From assembly GCF_011386835.1 (NCBI RefSeq), contig NC_088800.1, forward strand, positions 59,797,439 through 59,861,438: a stretch of 64,000 nucleotides of DNA, in the 5' to 3' direction. Below the pieces are notes generated by a model. It did no database searches, had not been told where the DNA came from, and saw nothing but the letters and a program-made list of their open reading frames with translations. The DNA is from Chrysemys picta bellii. Taxonomy: Eukaryota > Chordata > Testudines > Emydidae. Made by a program: the position numbers and the translations under genes. Below, piece by piece: positions 20,448 to 31,504 of this stretch; the first letter of the stretch is position 1; every line of letters starts with the position of its first letter.

Positions 20448-22308
20448 ACCGTGCCAGTTTCACCGTGCCGTGGAGTAGACGGGAGATATTGGATCTCCTG
20501 GGCCTGTGAGGACAAGAGCCTGTGCAAGCACAGCTATAGACCAGCTGTAGAAACATGGACATCTATGAGCAGATTAAATGGGGGATGCAGGAGAAGGGGT
20601 ACAACTGGGACCAGCAGTAGCATAGGTGCTGGAACTAGGGTGCTGGGGGTTCTGCAGCACCCCCTGGCTTGAAGTGGTTTCCATCAGATACAGAGTTTAG
20701 TGGCTCTCCGCACCCCCCACTATGCAAATTGTTCCAGCACCCCTGAGCAACAGTGCCACGTGAAAGTGAAGGAACTGCATCAGGCATACCAGAAGGCCCT
20801 GGAGGCCTACAGTGAATTCAGTGCCAAGTGGCAGACCTACCACTTTAACAAAGAGCTGCATGCCATTCTTGTGGGAGACCCCACTACCACCCTGTAGACA
20901 ACAGTGGGTACTTCCGAGGAGCCTGAGTCATATGATCCTGACGTGAACAATGAGGAAGAGGAGCAGAATGGGGAATATGTGACTCGGGGGGTGGTCCAGC
21001 TATGCCACGAGCCAGAACCCGTTTGAAATTCCACCGCTGTCTAGTCACTGCCAGCAGTCAAGCCTGGGCTAGCTCCATGCAGGGGAAGAAACCTCAGGTA
21101 AGTGTGTACATTTGTTTCCCATTACAATGGTGGCACCCCCAACTTAACAGGACACAGCTATTGACTTTTCATTAATTTGCTTGTACTAGAAGAGGTAGTG
21201 ATACAACTAGGAGAGGTAGTGTTATCTGCTTTTCATTTCCCTATATAGTTAGGTGGGGGTTTGAAGGGTGCATTCAGAGCAGTTGTTTATGTACACAAGG
21301 ATTTCCCTTGAATCCTCCTGAGAGATCTTGATTAAACTTCTGTGGATGTAATCTGCAGTCCTCTCCCAAAAGTTTTTAGGAATAGCATCATTATTTTTCC
21401 TCTGCAGTAGGATACTTTCCCACCCCAGCTAGCGAAAATTTCATCAGGCATCATTGCAGTACACAGACTAGCAGCCTATGGGCACAAGTGGCTTCAGATG
21501 CCAGCAGCAGCTATGCTCTCTGCCTTTATTACCCTTAGGAATGAGATATCTGCTAAAATCACCACCACCTGTGGAAAATGATGTCAGTATTCAGTGTCCT
21601 TGCCCTATACTCAAAGTTTCATGCAACCAAGCAGTTCCCCCATTTCCATTCACCCTGATGGGCCATACTCACCATGGCTGGTGCTGTGGCACTGTGCACA
21701 AGCATTCTGAAGCAGAAGTGTCAATAAGCATATCTTGTTTAAAACTTGAGGGGAGCAAGGGAAGGGAGTTCTGAATCTTAACTTTCGCTTTCTGTTGCGT
21801 CTATACTGACAGTGATACCTCCATGTGTTTTATTTGCAGGTGTTGCTGTTCAAGCCTTGAGGGTTCCTCCTCAACACTTGTGGAACACCTGAGCCAGATG
21901 AGGAGAAAGAAGAGGACTCAGGATGACATTTTCAATGAGATCCCGCAAGCCGGTGCTGCATCAGACTGTGCAAAAGGCTTGGAGGGCAAACATTGCAGAC
22001 AGCTTGGAGAAGAAAAGAGTGGATAAGGAAAAGGCCCAGGAATCCCATCAGGAAAAGATGAGGAGATGAATCAGGACATAATGAGGCTTTGCCGGCAGCA
22101 AATACAGATGCTGCAGACTCTTGTGGACCTAGAGTTTCAACAATTATGGGCTCTCCTCTCTTTGCAGTCCATGGAGAACTCCATTACGGCATCTCCTCGT
22201 ACTCCCCCCTCAACATTCCACATGACATCAGGGGCTGCATCTCTACCTCTACCACTCCACCCGGGGAACTTTAAGGACTGCCACAGCTTCACATACACTG
22301 ACCTGTGA
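20448..22308 (+). pseudogene. Myb/SANT-like accessory gene of Harbinger, broken
   Basis: The first segment (about 20450-21030) encodes a trihelix-like stretch: NMDIYEQIKWGMQEKGY before the nested MITE, then CHVKVKELHQAYQKALEA and TYHFNKELHAILVGD after it. It ends near 21085, where a gt splice donor is possible. A second segment (about 21838-22308) encodes an acidic and charged region followed by MNQDIMRLCRQQIQMLQTL and a P/T/S-rich tail ending FTYTDL. This resembles the second exon of vertebrate Harbinger Myb-like genes. Stops, frameshifts and the MITE insertion disable it. In intact relatives this protein binds the element ends and helps the transposase enter the nucleus. Confidence 0.7.
20613..20753. 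mobile_element. Small hAT MITE (20621-20745) nested in the Harbinger gene
   Basis: Starts cataggtgctggaac and ends gttccagcacccctg, which are imperfect inverted repeats. Flanks agcagtag (20613-20620) and agcaacag (20746-20753) match at 6 of 8 bases. Removing it would join the two halves of the Myb-like coding text around DQQ and QCHVKVKEL. Confidence 0.7.
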
Positions 22309-22839
22309 AAGGGATGGTTGCTATGTGTGTAGGTAAAATGGACTTGGATGTTTTTTCCACTGTTAAGTTCTGTTCCATTAATATTGTGGTTTTAATGTAT
22401 TTGCTTTTAAATTGCACAGATTTTTTGCACTGGTTTTGTTACTGAATAAAATTCTATTATTTGGAAAATAATTCATCTTTATTAGTTCACGACATATGCT
22501 ACAGAGTGCCTAGCTGTTCTGAAAGCACCCACTTACTTGTTACTGCACAGTGTAACATAACTCATAGGATCAATGACAATCACAGTGTAACAAACATAAA
22601 TGTCCAGCAAGCACCTCAAAATGAATAGGTGCATTGACAATGTTGTATTCATAGATGTACACCAAGCACCACCCAGTTCCTAACAGGCTCAAAAATAGCA
22701 GGGCCAGGTAAAGCACAGTACAGCACAACATATTACTGTGCCCCACTGTTAAAGTGCTCTTTCAAAGCCTCCCTGAGCCATATAGCTCTGTTTTGAACTC
22801 TTCTAATAGACTTTGTCTGGCTGTTCAAACTCAGCAGAC

Positions 22840-23800
22840 AGCCGCTCCACCTCCACCCCGCCAGCAACTTCCCCCCTTTGCTTCACAGATATTATGCAGG
22901 ACACGGCAGGCACCTATAACAATTGAGATTTTTTTTTCACCAAGATCCAGTCTTGTGAGTAAAGAATGCCAGCGCCCCTTCTGTCTACCAAAAGCGCATT
23001 CAACTGTCATTCCACACCTGCTGAGCCGGTAGTTGAATCTCTCCTTTGTGCTGTCGAGGTGGCTGGTATATGGCTTTATGAGCCAGGGACCAAAGGGTAG
23101 GTAGAATCAGCCAGTATCACTACTGGCATTTCAACATTGCCAATGGTAATATGCTAGTCTGAAAAGAAAGTCCCTACTTGTAGCTTTTTGAACAGTCCTG
23201 TGTTCTTAAAGATGTGAGCATCATGCATCTTCCCTGACCAGCCAACATTGATGTCAGTGAAGCATACCCAGTGAGGCACCAATGCTTGCATAACCATAGA
23301 CAAGTAGCCCTTTCTGTTGTTGTACCCTGATGCCAAAATGGGAATATGCATACCATCTATTTCTCCACTACAGTTCAGGAACACAATTGCTGCAAATCCA
23401 TCCACGATGCTCTGCACGTTACCAGGCATAGCAGTTCTGCCTTGCAGGAGATGATTAATGGCCCTGCACATTTGAATCACAATCGCCCCCAAAGTGGATT
23501 TTCCAACTTCAAAAGGATTTCCCACTGACTGGTGGCAATCTGGCATTGCAAATTTCTACAGTGCAATTGCCACTCACTTCTCCACTGTCAGTGCACTTCT
23601 CATTCTGATGTCCCTGTGCTGGAGGACTGGGGCAAGCTCAGCACATCGATCCAGGAACGTGGCCTTGCACATCTGAAAGTTCTGCAGCCAGTGAACGGCA
23701 TCCTAAACCTGCATTATGATGCAATCCCACTAGTCAGTGCTCATTTCTTGGACCCAGAAGTGGCGCTCCACTATCTGCAGGTGCTCCTTGAATGTCACCA
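22840..23800 (-). pseudogene. Harbinger DDE transposase, broken
   Basis: Reading leftwards, the open part (23154-23546, 130 codons) contains GEIDGMHIPI with the first catalytic Asp, YNNRKGYLSMVMQAL, and FTDINVGWSGKMHDAHIF with the second acidic site. These are hallmarks of the DDE_4/HARBI1-type nuclease. An in-frame TAG follows at about 23152. The text continues as IGNVEMPVVIL, then needs a single-base frame change near 23075. Beyond it, MTVECAFGR supplies the third acidic residue, followed by VLHNICEAKGG. Upstream, LQNFQMCKATFLDRCAELAP-like text has further stops. The gene keeps almost its whole domain order but is not functional. Confidence 0.8.
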
Positions 23801-24489
23801 ACAACCTTGAATTGATTCTCGCTATGTACCACCTTAATCTATCCTCCAAGAAATCATCATGTTCCATAGTGATTCAGTTCTTCTTACGACTCTGCAAATA
23901 CCAGAGGATTGTTCTTTCTGTGCTTGCAGTGCTAATGACAATAGTGCAGAGCTGTGCAGGCTACATGCTTCTGTCAGAGAAGGCAAATAGCGAGGAGGGA
24001 TTTTTTTTTTTAAAAAGGCATGAAAATTATGGGAGCTAGATGACTTTATGGGATGGAGATAGTTACAAGCTGGGAAGTTGACCCCTTGTTCCCAGTTGCT
24101 CCTGTGTGACTTGCTTCTGCCCCACTAGCCATTGTCAAAACTTCTGAAAAGACACTGTGCTGAATGGTGGCTAGATGCACAGTGGGATACCAATCCATAG
24201 TGCATCTCACTGTTTCGACACAAGTGCTCATGGTGAATATGTGAAGCACCCCTGCAGGAGCCAAGTATGCGTGAACACAAGTGATATACTAATTTTGGCA
24301 GCTTTATGCTGATGTAACTTGCAGTGACCAAACTTTGTAGCATAGGCATGGCCTGAGTTCACACTGCTAGGCTTTGTGCTGATAGGATGACATTACAGTG
24401 CATTTCTTAGATGCTTTATCTACTGTCTTTCTTTTCACTCATATTTGGGAAATAGTGTATATAGTGAGTGTTGGGATGAATTTAGTGTT

Positions 24490-24740
24490 CTCAGGGGATA
24501 TGTCTATCCTGCGGTCAGAGGTGCAACTGCAGCATGTGTAGACATATCTAAGGTAGTTTTGATCTAGCTAGCTTGAGTAACAGTCGTGAATCTATGGTAA
24601 CTGAGGCTGGTTACTCAAGTACATACCCAGGTTCCTGGATGGGCTTGTACAGCTTGTACTGTTGCAGCTTTACTGCTATTGTTAATTGGGCTAGCTAGAT
24701 CAAACCTAGCTTGAGTATATTCAGTCCTTGTAAAGTGAGA
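24490..24740. mobile_element. Probable foldback MITE
   Basis: A left part with gatatgtctatcctg and gtgtagacatatc resembles GTCTAC-ended MITEs. An internal perfect 15-bp inverted pair lies at 24558-24572 (tttgatctagctagc) and 24690-24704. Termini are not clean, so the limits are approximate. Confidence 0.45.
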
Positions 24741-24812
24741 ATATGGCAAATAATGCTTATATTAAATCTAGCATTTTGTACATACAGGATTGTTACAAAG
24801 TCTCACTCTTAT

Positions 24813-24833
24813 ACATACACACACACACACACG
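24813..24833. repeat. (CA)n microsatellite
   Basis: About eight CA units followed by a short TG/TA stretch. Confidence 0.8.
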
Positions 24834-25051
24834 CATGTGTATATATTGCATAAAAATACCATGTTAAAATATTTAGGTTTTCAAGCCAAGTACTCAAAAG
24901 TTAATAGTACATGATCACGCAGCCTGTGTCACGGTGCATATGCACAAGGGGGCTGAATTAAGGTTGCACAAGCAACCTTAATTCTGATGTTTCCTAACTC
25001 CTAGTGCTTGATTTTGCAACCTTAATGTTCTTTAATATAGTTTATTGTATG

Positions 25052-25689
25052 CAGGGCCAGCTCTAGGATTTTTGCCGCCCAAAGCAAAAACAATTTTGGC
25101 CGCCCCCCCCCCGTCCTTTAATTACCCCACCCCCGGCCCCGCCTCAACTCCGCCCCTTCCCCAAATCCCCAGCCCTGCCTCCTCCCCCCAGGCTCTCAAG
25201 CCTAGGAGGGAGGGAGGGGGAGAAGCGGCGCCTGCGCCGCGGCTGCTCGGGATCTCCTCCTCCCTCCCAGGTTTGAGAGCCTGGGAGGGAGGCCACTCTG
25301 AGTGGCCGCGGCACGGGCGCCGCTTCTCCCCCTCCCTTCCAGGCTACCAAGCCTGGGAGGGAGGGGGAGCAGCGGCGCGCGAAACGGCCACTCGGGATCT
25401 CCCTCTCCCTCCCAGGTTTGAGAGCCTGGGAGGGAGGGGGAGACCCCGATCCGCCGCGGCGCGCGAAACAGCTGATTTGCATGCCGCTGCTCCTCCTCCC
25501 TCCCAGGCTTGAGAGCCTGGGAGGGAGGGCGAGTAGCGGCGTGTGAATCAGCTGTTTCGCCTGCCGTGGCAGCAGCAGCGGAGGTGAGCTAGGGTGGCCG
25601 GGGCACATTTTTAGGGGCGGCATTCTGGTGCCGGCCATGCCGCCCCTAGAAATATGCCGCCCCAAATTTTGCTGGTGCCTAGAGCCGGC
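25052..25689. mobile_element. GCCGCC-type hAT MITE with an array of hairpins
   Basis: Starts cagggccagctctaggattt and ends tgcctagagccggc. The ends are inverted repeats, but the final bases of the right end are lost, so no duplication can be scored. The interior contains at least four copies of a palindromic unit built from cctccctcccagg, a short tt(g)agag centre and cctgggagggagg, at about 25190, 25255-25292, 25410-25440 and 25494-25528. The long P/G/R-rich open frames on both strands follow from this composition. Confidence 0.7.
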
Positions 25690-25699
25690 AAATTCCATC

Positions 25700-25860
25700 A
25701 TAGGAAATCACATTGACCCCCCAAATGGGTTATCAGCAGAGCTGGGACCTTCAGCTGCACAGTACAAATCTCTACCACTTGAGCTAATGGAGTAACCGCT
25801 TGTAGTAGAGTGTTATCTTCTGTGTGATCCAGCCACTAGAGGAGGATGAGACATACGTTT
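25700..25860 (-). repeat. tRNA-derived SINE or tRNA-like fragment
   Basis: On the minus strand, tagctcaagtggtagag (plus coordinates 25770-25786) is a good pol III A box. It is followed about 30 bases later by aaggtcccagctctgct, a degenerate B-box region. The 3' continuation is tgataaccc. No clean acceptor stem is apparent, so this is a SINE or decayed tRNA copy and not a working tRNA. Confidence 0.5.
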
Positions 25861-26189
25861 TGCCAATGGGTTTCACAGCTATTGGCTGACAAGAGAGGAA
25901 TGTTGAGACTCAAGATTCCTATGTTAAATTTCCAGATCTGGAGGGTTATGTTCTCTAGTGGTTAGAAACCCTTCTATCTCTGACTCCCCACAACCTCCTC
26001 AGCTCCTGACCCTGTCACCCCCATCCCAGTTTTCTGGCTCTTGTCTTCTTCCAACCAGCTCTGCTGGCTTCTGTCTCTGATTCCCTCTTCCCCCACCCCC
26101 TTAGTTCTTGTCTCTGTTCTGTCTCAGACCAAGGTGCTCAGCTTCTTGCAGTATCATGCCCTTATCAGTTACTACAGACTGTGTTAGGG

Positions 26190-26830
26190 TGTGACAGGGC
26201 TGTCCCAAGTCACAATCCCTTGTGGCACGGCATGGTTTTGAAGGAACCCAGCTCTTAGCTTCTCTGGGGTCTTGCAATAATTTGCTCACATACTAGGATA
26301 CTTAAAGTCTGATTCCCTTTTGTGGGTGTCTAACTTATTACATTTCTTATGGTTTGTCAAATTAGTCATTGGCACCACTCTTGTTCCCCTAGATCCAGGG
26401 TTCCCACAGCCTTCCTTCCATCATCTGTACAGATAACTCTAGTATGCTTCCCCCCTTGGGTTGGGAGTCTCACAGCGCTCCTTTAGGCTGGCTGCAGCCA
26501 TCAATCATCTTCTCTGAGATGGCCCTTTTAATCTTGTTCCTTCCTCCAGCGCTGCGTGAGGTCAGAAGGCCAGTAGGCAAGCAAGCAGACAGTCTCTCTC
26601 TTCTCCCTAAACAGGCCTCTTTCAAGCTGACAGTTCGCTCTCTTCTCCTTTGACTCTCCTGAGGGTTCTCTTTTATCTCCAGACCTGGTCTGATTTTATT
26701 CACATGACCTACTTGTCATGTGGCTATATACAAAATTTCCCCACTTGGGGAGGAGGGCCAAGTGACTCACAGATGGAGCATTACCCATTACCTCTTAAAG
26801 GGCCAGTTACCCCATGTCATGGGGATATGA
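26190..26830 (-). mobile_element. Possible LTR, minus orientation
   Basis: Begins tgtgacagggctgtccc and could end ccccatgtca (about 26820). A TG...CA frame of about 640 bp with C/T-rich text resembles reptile retroviral LTRs. No target duplication or polyadenylation signal was confirmed. Confidence 0.3.
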
Positions 26831-26839
26831 GGTGTTAGT

Positions 26840-27680
26840 TTTGAAGATGAATATTATAAAAGAGAAAGAATGGTGGGTTTGATTATTATTTATTCTTCTA
26901 AAGTCTAATTGGAAGTGTTGTAAAATAGAGCCCCCATCTTGTGATGCTGAGTAAACTCTGGTAAAGGGTGCCCTATCCAGCACCAATAGAGCTGAAATCT
27001 TTATAGCTGGGTTAGATGGGGACCCTCAGGACTGGACCATGCAGCTCTTCCCCTAAGGCAGTAGTTTTCAAACTTTAGTACTGGTGAACCCTTTCACATA
27101 GCAAGCCTTTGAGTGCGACCCCCCCTTATTAATTAAAAACACGTTTTTATATATTTAACACAATTATAGATGCTGGATGCAAAGCAGGTTTTGGGGTGGA
27201 GTCTGAAAGCCCGCAAGCTACCATGTAATAATCTCATGACCCCCTGAGGGGTCCTGACCCCCATTTGGAGAACCCCTGCCCTAGGGGGCTGGAGACAGGC
27301 CTGCTCGAGTGCACTTCCAGACTCTGGGATTATGCTAACCACTGACATCAAGCTATGAGTGAGGTGTAGTGTGAGGGGATGAGGATGTGTTTAAGGGACA
27401 GTTGCTTACTGGTTGTTCACACCGGCTAGTGGGGAACTGAGTTAAAGGACTATCACCAGAAATATAGTATTTCCATTTTTTACTTCGTTATATTGTGCTG
27501 TTCCAAGTTGATCCTATGTCCCATTGTCCCCTTATAAAGTCTATTGTTATTTAATAAGCAGACTCAGTGCTTGCAAGTGGGCAGTATTGCCTGTTACGGG
27601 TGTTCTGGGAAGGTATTTAGTTTATCCAGGTTTCAGGCTGGTGGTTTGAGCTGGTGATGTTTGTTAATTTTAAGAAGAGC
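26840..27680 (+). mobile_element. LTR-like remnant around a hAT MITE
   Basis: The text agactcagtgcttgcaagtg followed by cagtattgcct (about 27560-27595) resembles the R/U5 region of the LTRs at 46476-46520 and 40160-40222. The rest is too diverged to align by eye. Confidence 0.3.
27051..27286. mobile_element. hAT MITE (27059-27278) of the CAGNNGTTCTCAAAC type
   Basis: Starts cagtagttttcaaacttta and ends tttggagaacccctg. Flanks ccctaagg (27051-27058) and ccctaggg (27279-27286) match at 7 of 8. The interior, with gtgtttttatatatttaac-type text and a gacccccctta/ggggtcctgac core, is shared with the copy at 62151-62369 in opposite orientation. Confidence 0.8.
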
Positions 27681-29050
27681 CTCTAAATATTTGAATGTTG
27701 TCCTTGTTTTTGACAACACCACATAGAAGGGTTACAAGAGCAAATCCATAAAATGGCATGATAGGAAAGGTATATGTAGTCACATTCTGCCTGATTCGTT
27801 GTTGATTATTTGGGCAGATTTTGATTTAATTGACAGCTTTGACCCATCCCTCAAACATTGTAAAGACAAGTGCAAAACTTTGCAACCTTGTCATAAGGTG
27901 CCACATTTTTTCTGGTTACCTTTCCCAACATGCCTCCCACCTGCGTCAACAGGTGGGGGGACATGATGGGTGAAATGGGGACAGTGCCAGCAGTAATGGG
28001 GGGAGACACTTGCCAAGGGACACCGGGTAGCTTCTCCTCCCGGGGGAGTGTCTGGCACCCATTGGCCAGCTGAGGGGAGGAGGTGTGCTGATAGGCCAGC
28101 ATTCCCCAGCCCTCAGGAATTAACCTAGTGTGGGGGCCATGTGGAGCCTCCTTCAGCTCCATTCCAGCAGCCCCACCCTACCCATTTGAACTAGGAATGG
28201 GACTCCAGCCTGACAAATGTTGCAGGTCTAATTGATCACCCTTTTGGGGGTCAGAAAGGAGTTTTTTCTCCAGGGAGTGTTTTGTCTTTCTGGCAGCACC
28301 TTCAAGCACAAGTGGCTTGATAATTAGGAACACACTTAGTACTTAACTTAGGTACCGGGGTGGTGGTGTTTGTTCATCACAACTTGCAGCCGTTTTTCAG
28401 TGCAGTTAAGAGAATAAAATGAATAATTCCCAGAGGTGAAAGATCTGGGATTTCGGTGATGGGCCTTGGGCTCATGTGATAGGGTGAGACATTGTGGCCT
28501 TCATGGGCCAAGGCCAGACTTTGTGGCCCCTGTGGGCTGAGTTTTCCATCCTGCTGCACCATCTGTTCCCCTTGAGGGTGCTAGGACTCAGAGATTCTTG
28601 AGTCCTTGTGAGTAGGCTGAGGAGAGCCTAACCCAAGTTACGGGTTATATGAAAGGTGCCCTGTAACACCTACACTGGAACCAATCAAATGCCTGGTATA
28701 GGAGAGTATGGGTAATGGGCCAGTAGCATTCCTCAGCTGTGTTAAAGTTTAATAAAAGTTGTGGCCTGCTGCTTAATTCCATGCATGTGTCATTCCTCAT
28801 TTTGATGCTATATCTACATCAAGTTCTTTCTGCCATCTGGTTAGCATCACAACACCTAGAGAGGAACCATGAAGGAATGATGTACAGTTTAGATTTCAAA
28901 ATAAAATGTCATGGCAGGGATCAATGTTACTTGTAACTTCCTCATAAAGTTTACCCAAATAATCTAGATGAGGGAAACTGCTACCTTAGATTAGTGTTTT
29001 TCTGTTTGTCACTGGGCTGTATGGCAATATGAAAATTAAAGAATAATAAT
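27681..29050. other. Mostly unassigned; possible CR1 fragment near 28200
   Basis: Around 28230-28300, gggggtcagaaaggagttttttctccaggg resembles the CR1 3' region seen at 35870-35900. The rest is unassigned, and no coding signal was found. Confidence 0.35.
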
Positions 29051-29052
29051 AG

Positions 29053-29929
29053 TACAGTAACTCTTAATTTAACGTCGTCCCGCTTAACGTTGTTTCAATG
29101 CTACGTCCCCGCTCAAGGGAACATGCTCATTTAAAGTTGTGCAATGCTCCCTTATAATGTCGTTTGGCTGCCTGCTTGTAAGATTCTGTGGAAGAGCAGC
29201 GACTTTACAAGGGAGCATTGCACAAGTTCCGCTTTTCCACCTCCTCCTCCTCCCTCCCAGCGCTTCCCCCACCTCCCCACCCAGTGCTTAGGACTTTCTG
29301 GGAGGGAGGGGGAGGAGCAGGGAAGCACCACGTCTCCACTCCTCCGCCCCCTCCCAGAAAGTCCTAAGCGCTGTCAAACAGCTGTTTGGAGGCAGGGAAG
29401 CACTGGGAGGGAGGGGGAGGAGCGGGAAAGCGCCACGTCTCCACTCCTCCCCCTCCCTCCCAGAAAATCCTAAGCGCCGACAAACAGCTGTTTGGTGGTG
29501 CTTAGGACTTTGGGAGGGGGGAGGGATGTGGCGTGCTCCGGAGAGGAGGTGGAGTGGGGGTGGGAAGAGGTGGGCCTGGAGTGGAGTGGGAACAGGAAGA
29601 GGTGGGCCTGGAGCATTCCCTGCAAAGTCCAAGCCTGTTCTTCTCCGGGGAAGGTGCTGCTGCTGCTGCGAAGGTGCTTCCTAGCGATCTTGCCTGCAGC
29701 GGGCTGTGCCTGTGTGGGGTAAGCCAGAGGCACTTCCCAACCACAGTACAGTATGGTACAGTATATAATGCCTTTTGTTTGCCCCCTAAAAATTTGCTTG
29801 GAACCTAACCGCCCCCCCCCCCCGTATTTACATTAAATCTTATGGGAAAATTGGATTCGTTTAACATTGTTTCACTTAAAGTTGCATTTTTCAGGAGCAT
29901 AACTACAACGTTAAGTGAGGGTTACTGTA
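29053..29929. mobile_element. Tigger-like non-autonomous element (29055-29927)
   Basis: Ends cagtaactcttaatttaacg and cgttaagtgagggttactg are inverted and flanked by TA on both sides. Like the copy at 18111, it has gaacatgctcatttaaagtt and gtgcaatgctcccttataat inside the left end and gcatttttcaggagcataac inside the right. The GC-rich middle (29230-29520) holds inverted units with gcgcttaggactt/aagtcctaagcgc and two copies of the perfect palindrome caaacagctgtttg. There is no transposase frame. Confidence 0.85.
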
Positions 29930-30182
29930 CAGTCTCAGGATATAATCTGTGGTTTAAATTTGTTCCAATTTTACAGTACCATTTAAAATACTTACTGAAA
30001 GTGCAGTTGACATAAAAAATAACCATCAAAATATTCATTCATATCTATTTCACTTAAGCTGATAGATAATATGTAGTTATGTTTCAATATATCTAGATTC
30101 AATATACATTTAAAAATGAAAGTGAATATAGACATACAGTGATGCAGAAAAGTAAATAGACCCAATACTCTGAGTAGTCTTT

Positions 30183-30320
30183 TCATAAAGGCACTAGATT
30201 GGGACTCAATGGATTCAATTCCCAGCTCTGCCAAAGATTTCTTTTGTGACTAGATGAATCACTTGATTTCTGCATCTCCGTTCTCCACCTGTAAAATGGG
30301 AATAATAATAATTAATTAAT
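30183..30320 (+). repeat. MIR-type SINE fragment
   Basis: Text runs caattcccagctctgcc, tttgtgactagatgaatcac, then ctccacctgtaaaatgggaa with aataataata, the standard order of a MIR-like SINE body. It is truncated where the DIRS terminus begins. Confidence 0.7.
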
Positions 30321-30490
30321 AATACTTCTTTAAGTGATGGTCCATATGTCTATTCCACACATGGATGTGCATGCATGCCATGCACCAGAGTCCTGAAGTT
30401 TTTCCCAAGCAGTATCCATTGACCCGCATGTGCACGGTACATCATCTTGTGTTCCTGACTGAGGGCATAAGGGGCAGTGAAGACCGATGT

Positions 30491-31440
30491 TCATAGACTC
30501 ATAGACTTTCTCATAGACTTTAAGGTCAGAAGGGACCATTATGATCATCTGGTCTGACCCCCTGCATGCTGCAGGCCATAAAACCGTCCCTACCCCTTCC
30601 CTGGACTCTGCTGTTGAAGTCCCCAATCCTGTTTTTAGTGTCTTCAATCGGCAGAGACCCTCCTGCTAGAGATCCCTGCCCCATGCTGCGGAGGAAGGCG
30701 AAAAACCTCCAGAGGCTCAGCCAATCTGCCCTGGAGGAAAATTCCTTCCCGACCCCAAATGTGGCGATCAGTAAGACCCCGAGCATATAGGCAAGAGTCT
30801 CCAGCCCGACCCCGTTAGCCATTATACTATTTACCCACCATTGCTTGGCTTTCCTTGACTACTATGTTTTACCATTAAACCATTCCCTCCATAAACTTAT
30901 CTAACTTTATCTTAAAACCAGACAGGCCCGTCGCCCCCACCGTTTCCCTCGGTAGGCTGTTCCAATATTTCACCCCTCTGACGGTTAGAAACCTTCGTCT
31001 AATTTCAAGTCTGAACTTCCCCACGGCCAGTTTGTATCCATTCGTTCTGGTATCCACGTTAGTACTAAGCTGGAATAATTCTTCTCCCTCCCTTGTATTA
31101 ATCCCTCTAATATATTTAAAGATAGCAATCATATCCCCTCTCAGCCTTCGCTTTGTCAGACTAAACAATCCAAGCTCCTCTAGTCTCCTTTCGTACGACA
31201 GCTTTTCCATTCCTCTGATCATCCTAGTGGCCCTTCTCTGCACCCGTTCCAGTTTGAGTTCATCTTTTTTAAACATGGGAGACCAGAACTGCACACAGTA
31301 CTCCAAATGAGGTCTCACCAGCGCCTTGTACAACGGAAGCAGGACCTCCTTATCCCTACTAGATATACCTCGCCTAATGCATCCCAAGACAGCATTGGCT
31401 TTTTTCACCGCCACGTCACATTGTCGACTCATAGTCATCC
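30491..31440 (-). mobile_element. CR1 LINE 3' end, 5'-truncated, with RT C-terminal region
   Basis: On the minus strand an open frame of about 200 codons (30875-31504 at most) carries ANAVLGCIRRGISSRDKEV, LVRPHLEYCVQFWSP and ERVQRRATRMIRG, then RRLRGDMIAIFKYIRG. This is the C-terminal part of CR1 reverse transcriptases. The 3' UTR follows (30530-30870) and ends with the tandem tcatagac units typical of CR1 tails at 30491-30520. Homology stops near 31440, the usual 5' truncation. The frame is unusually intact, so this copy is fairly young. It lies inside the DIRS element. Confidence 0.9.
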
Positions 31441-31504
31441 ATGTTGCTCCAGTTCCCTTTTGCTCATGTTGCTCCAGTTCCCTTTTACCACTGACAATCA
31501 GCAT

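Larger units (their letters stand above)
20081..24350. mobile_element. Harbinger (PIF/Harbinger) DNA transposon, near full length
   Basis: Inverted terminal segments tatgctacaaagttaggtca (20086-20105) and its complement at 24325-24344 match at 19 of 20 bases, and some similarity continues outwards. The 4.27-kb body holds two convergent gene remnants in the arrangement known for this superfamily. A Myb/SANT-like DNA-binding protein lies on the plus strand on the left, and a DDE transposase on the minus strand on the right. Both are broken. A hAT MITE sits in the Myb-like gene. The exact outer ends and the expected 3-bp duplication were not resolved. Confidence 0.8.

Noticed and set aside
25045..25701. 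Open frames of 155 and 185 codons
   Set aside because: They are the two strands of a hairpin-rich MITE, not genes.
25946..25970. ctctagtggttagaaaccc as a possible Cry SINE (tRNA-Lys type) A box
   Set aside because: No B box or SINE body follows, so it is too short to call.
30875..31504. 209-codon minus-strand frame taken as a host gene
   Set aside because: It is the CR1 reverse transcriptase C-terminus. The first residues are DIRS or junction sequence.
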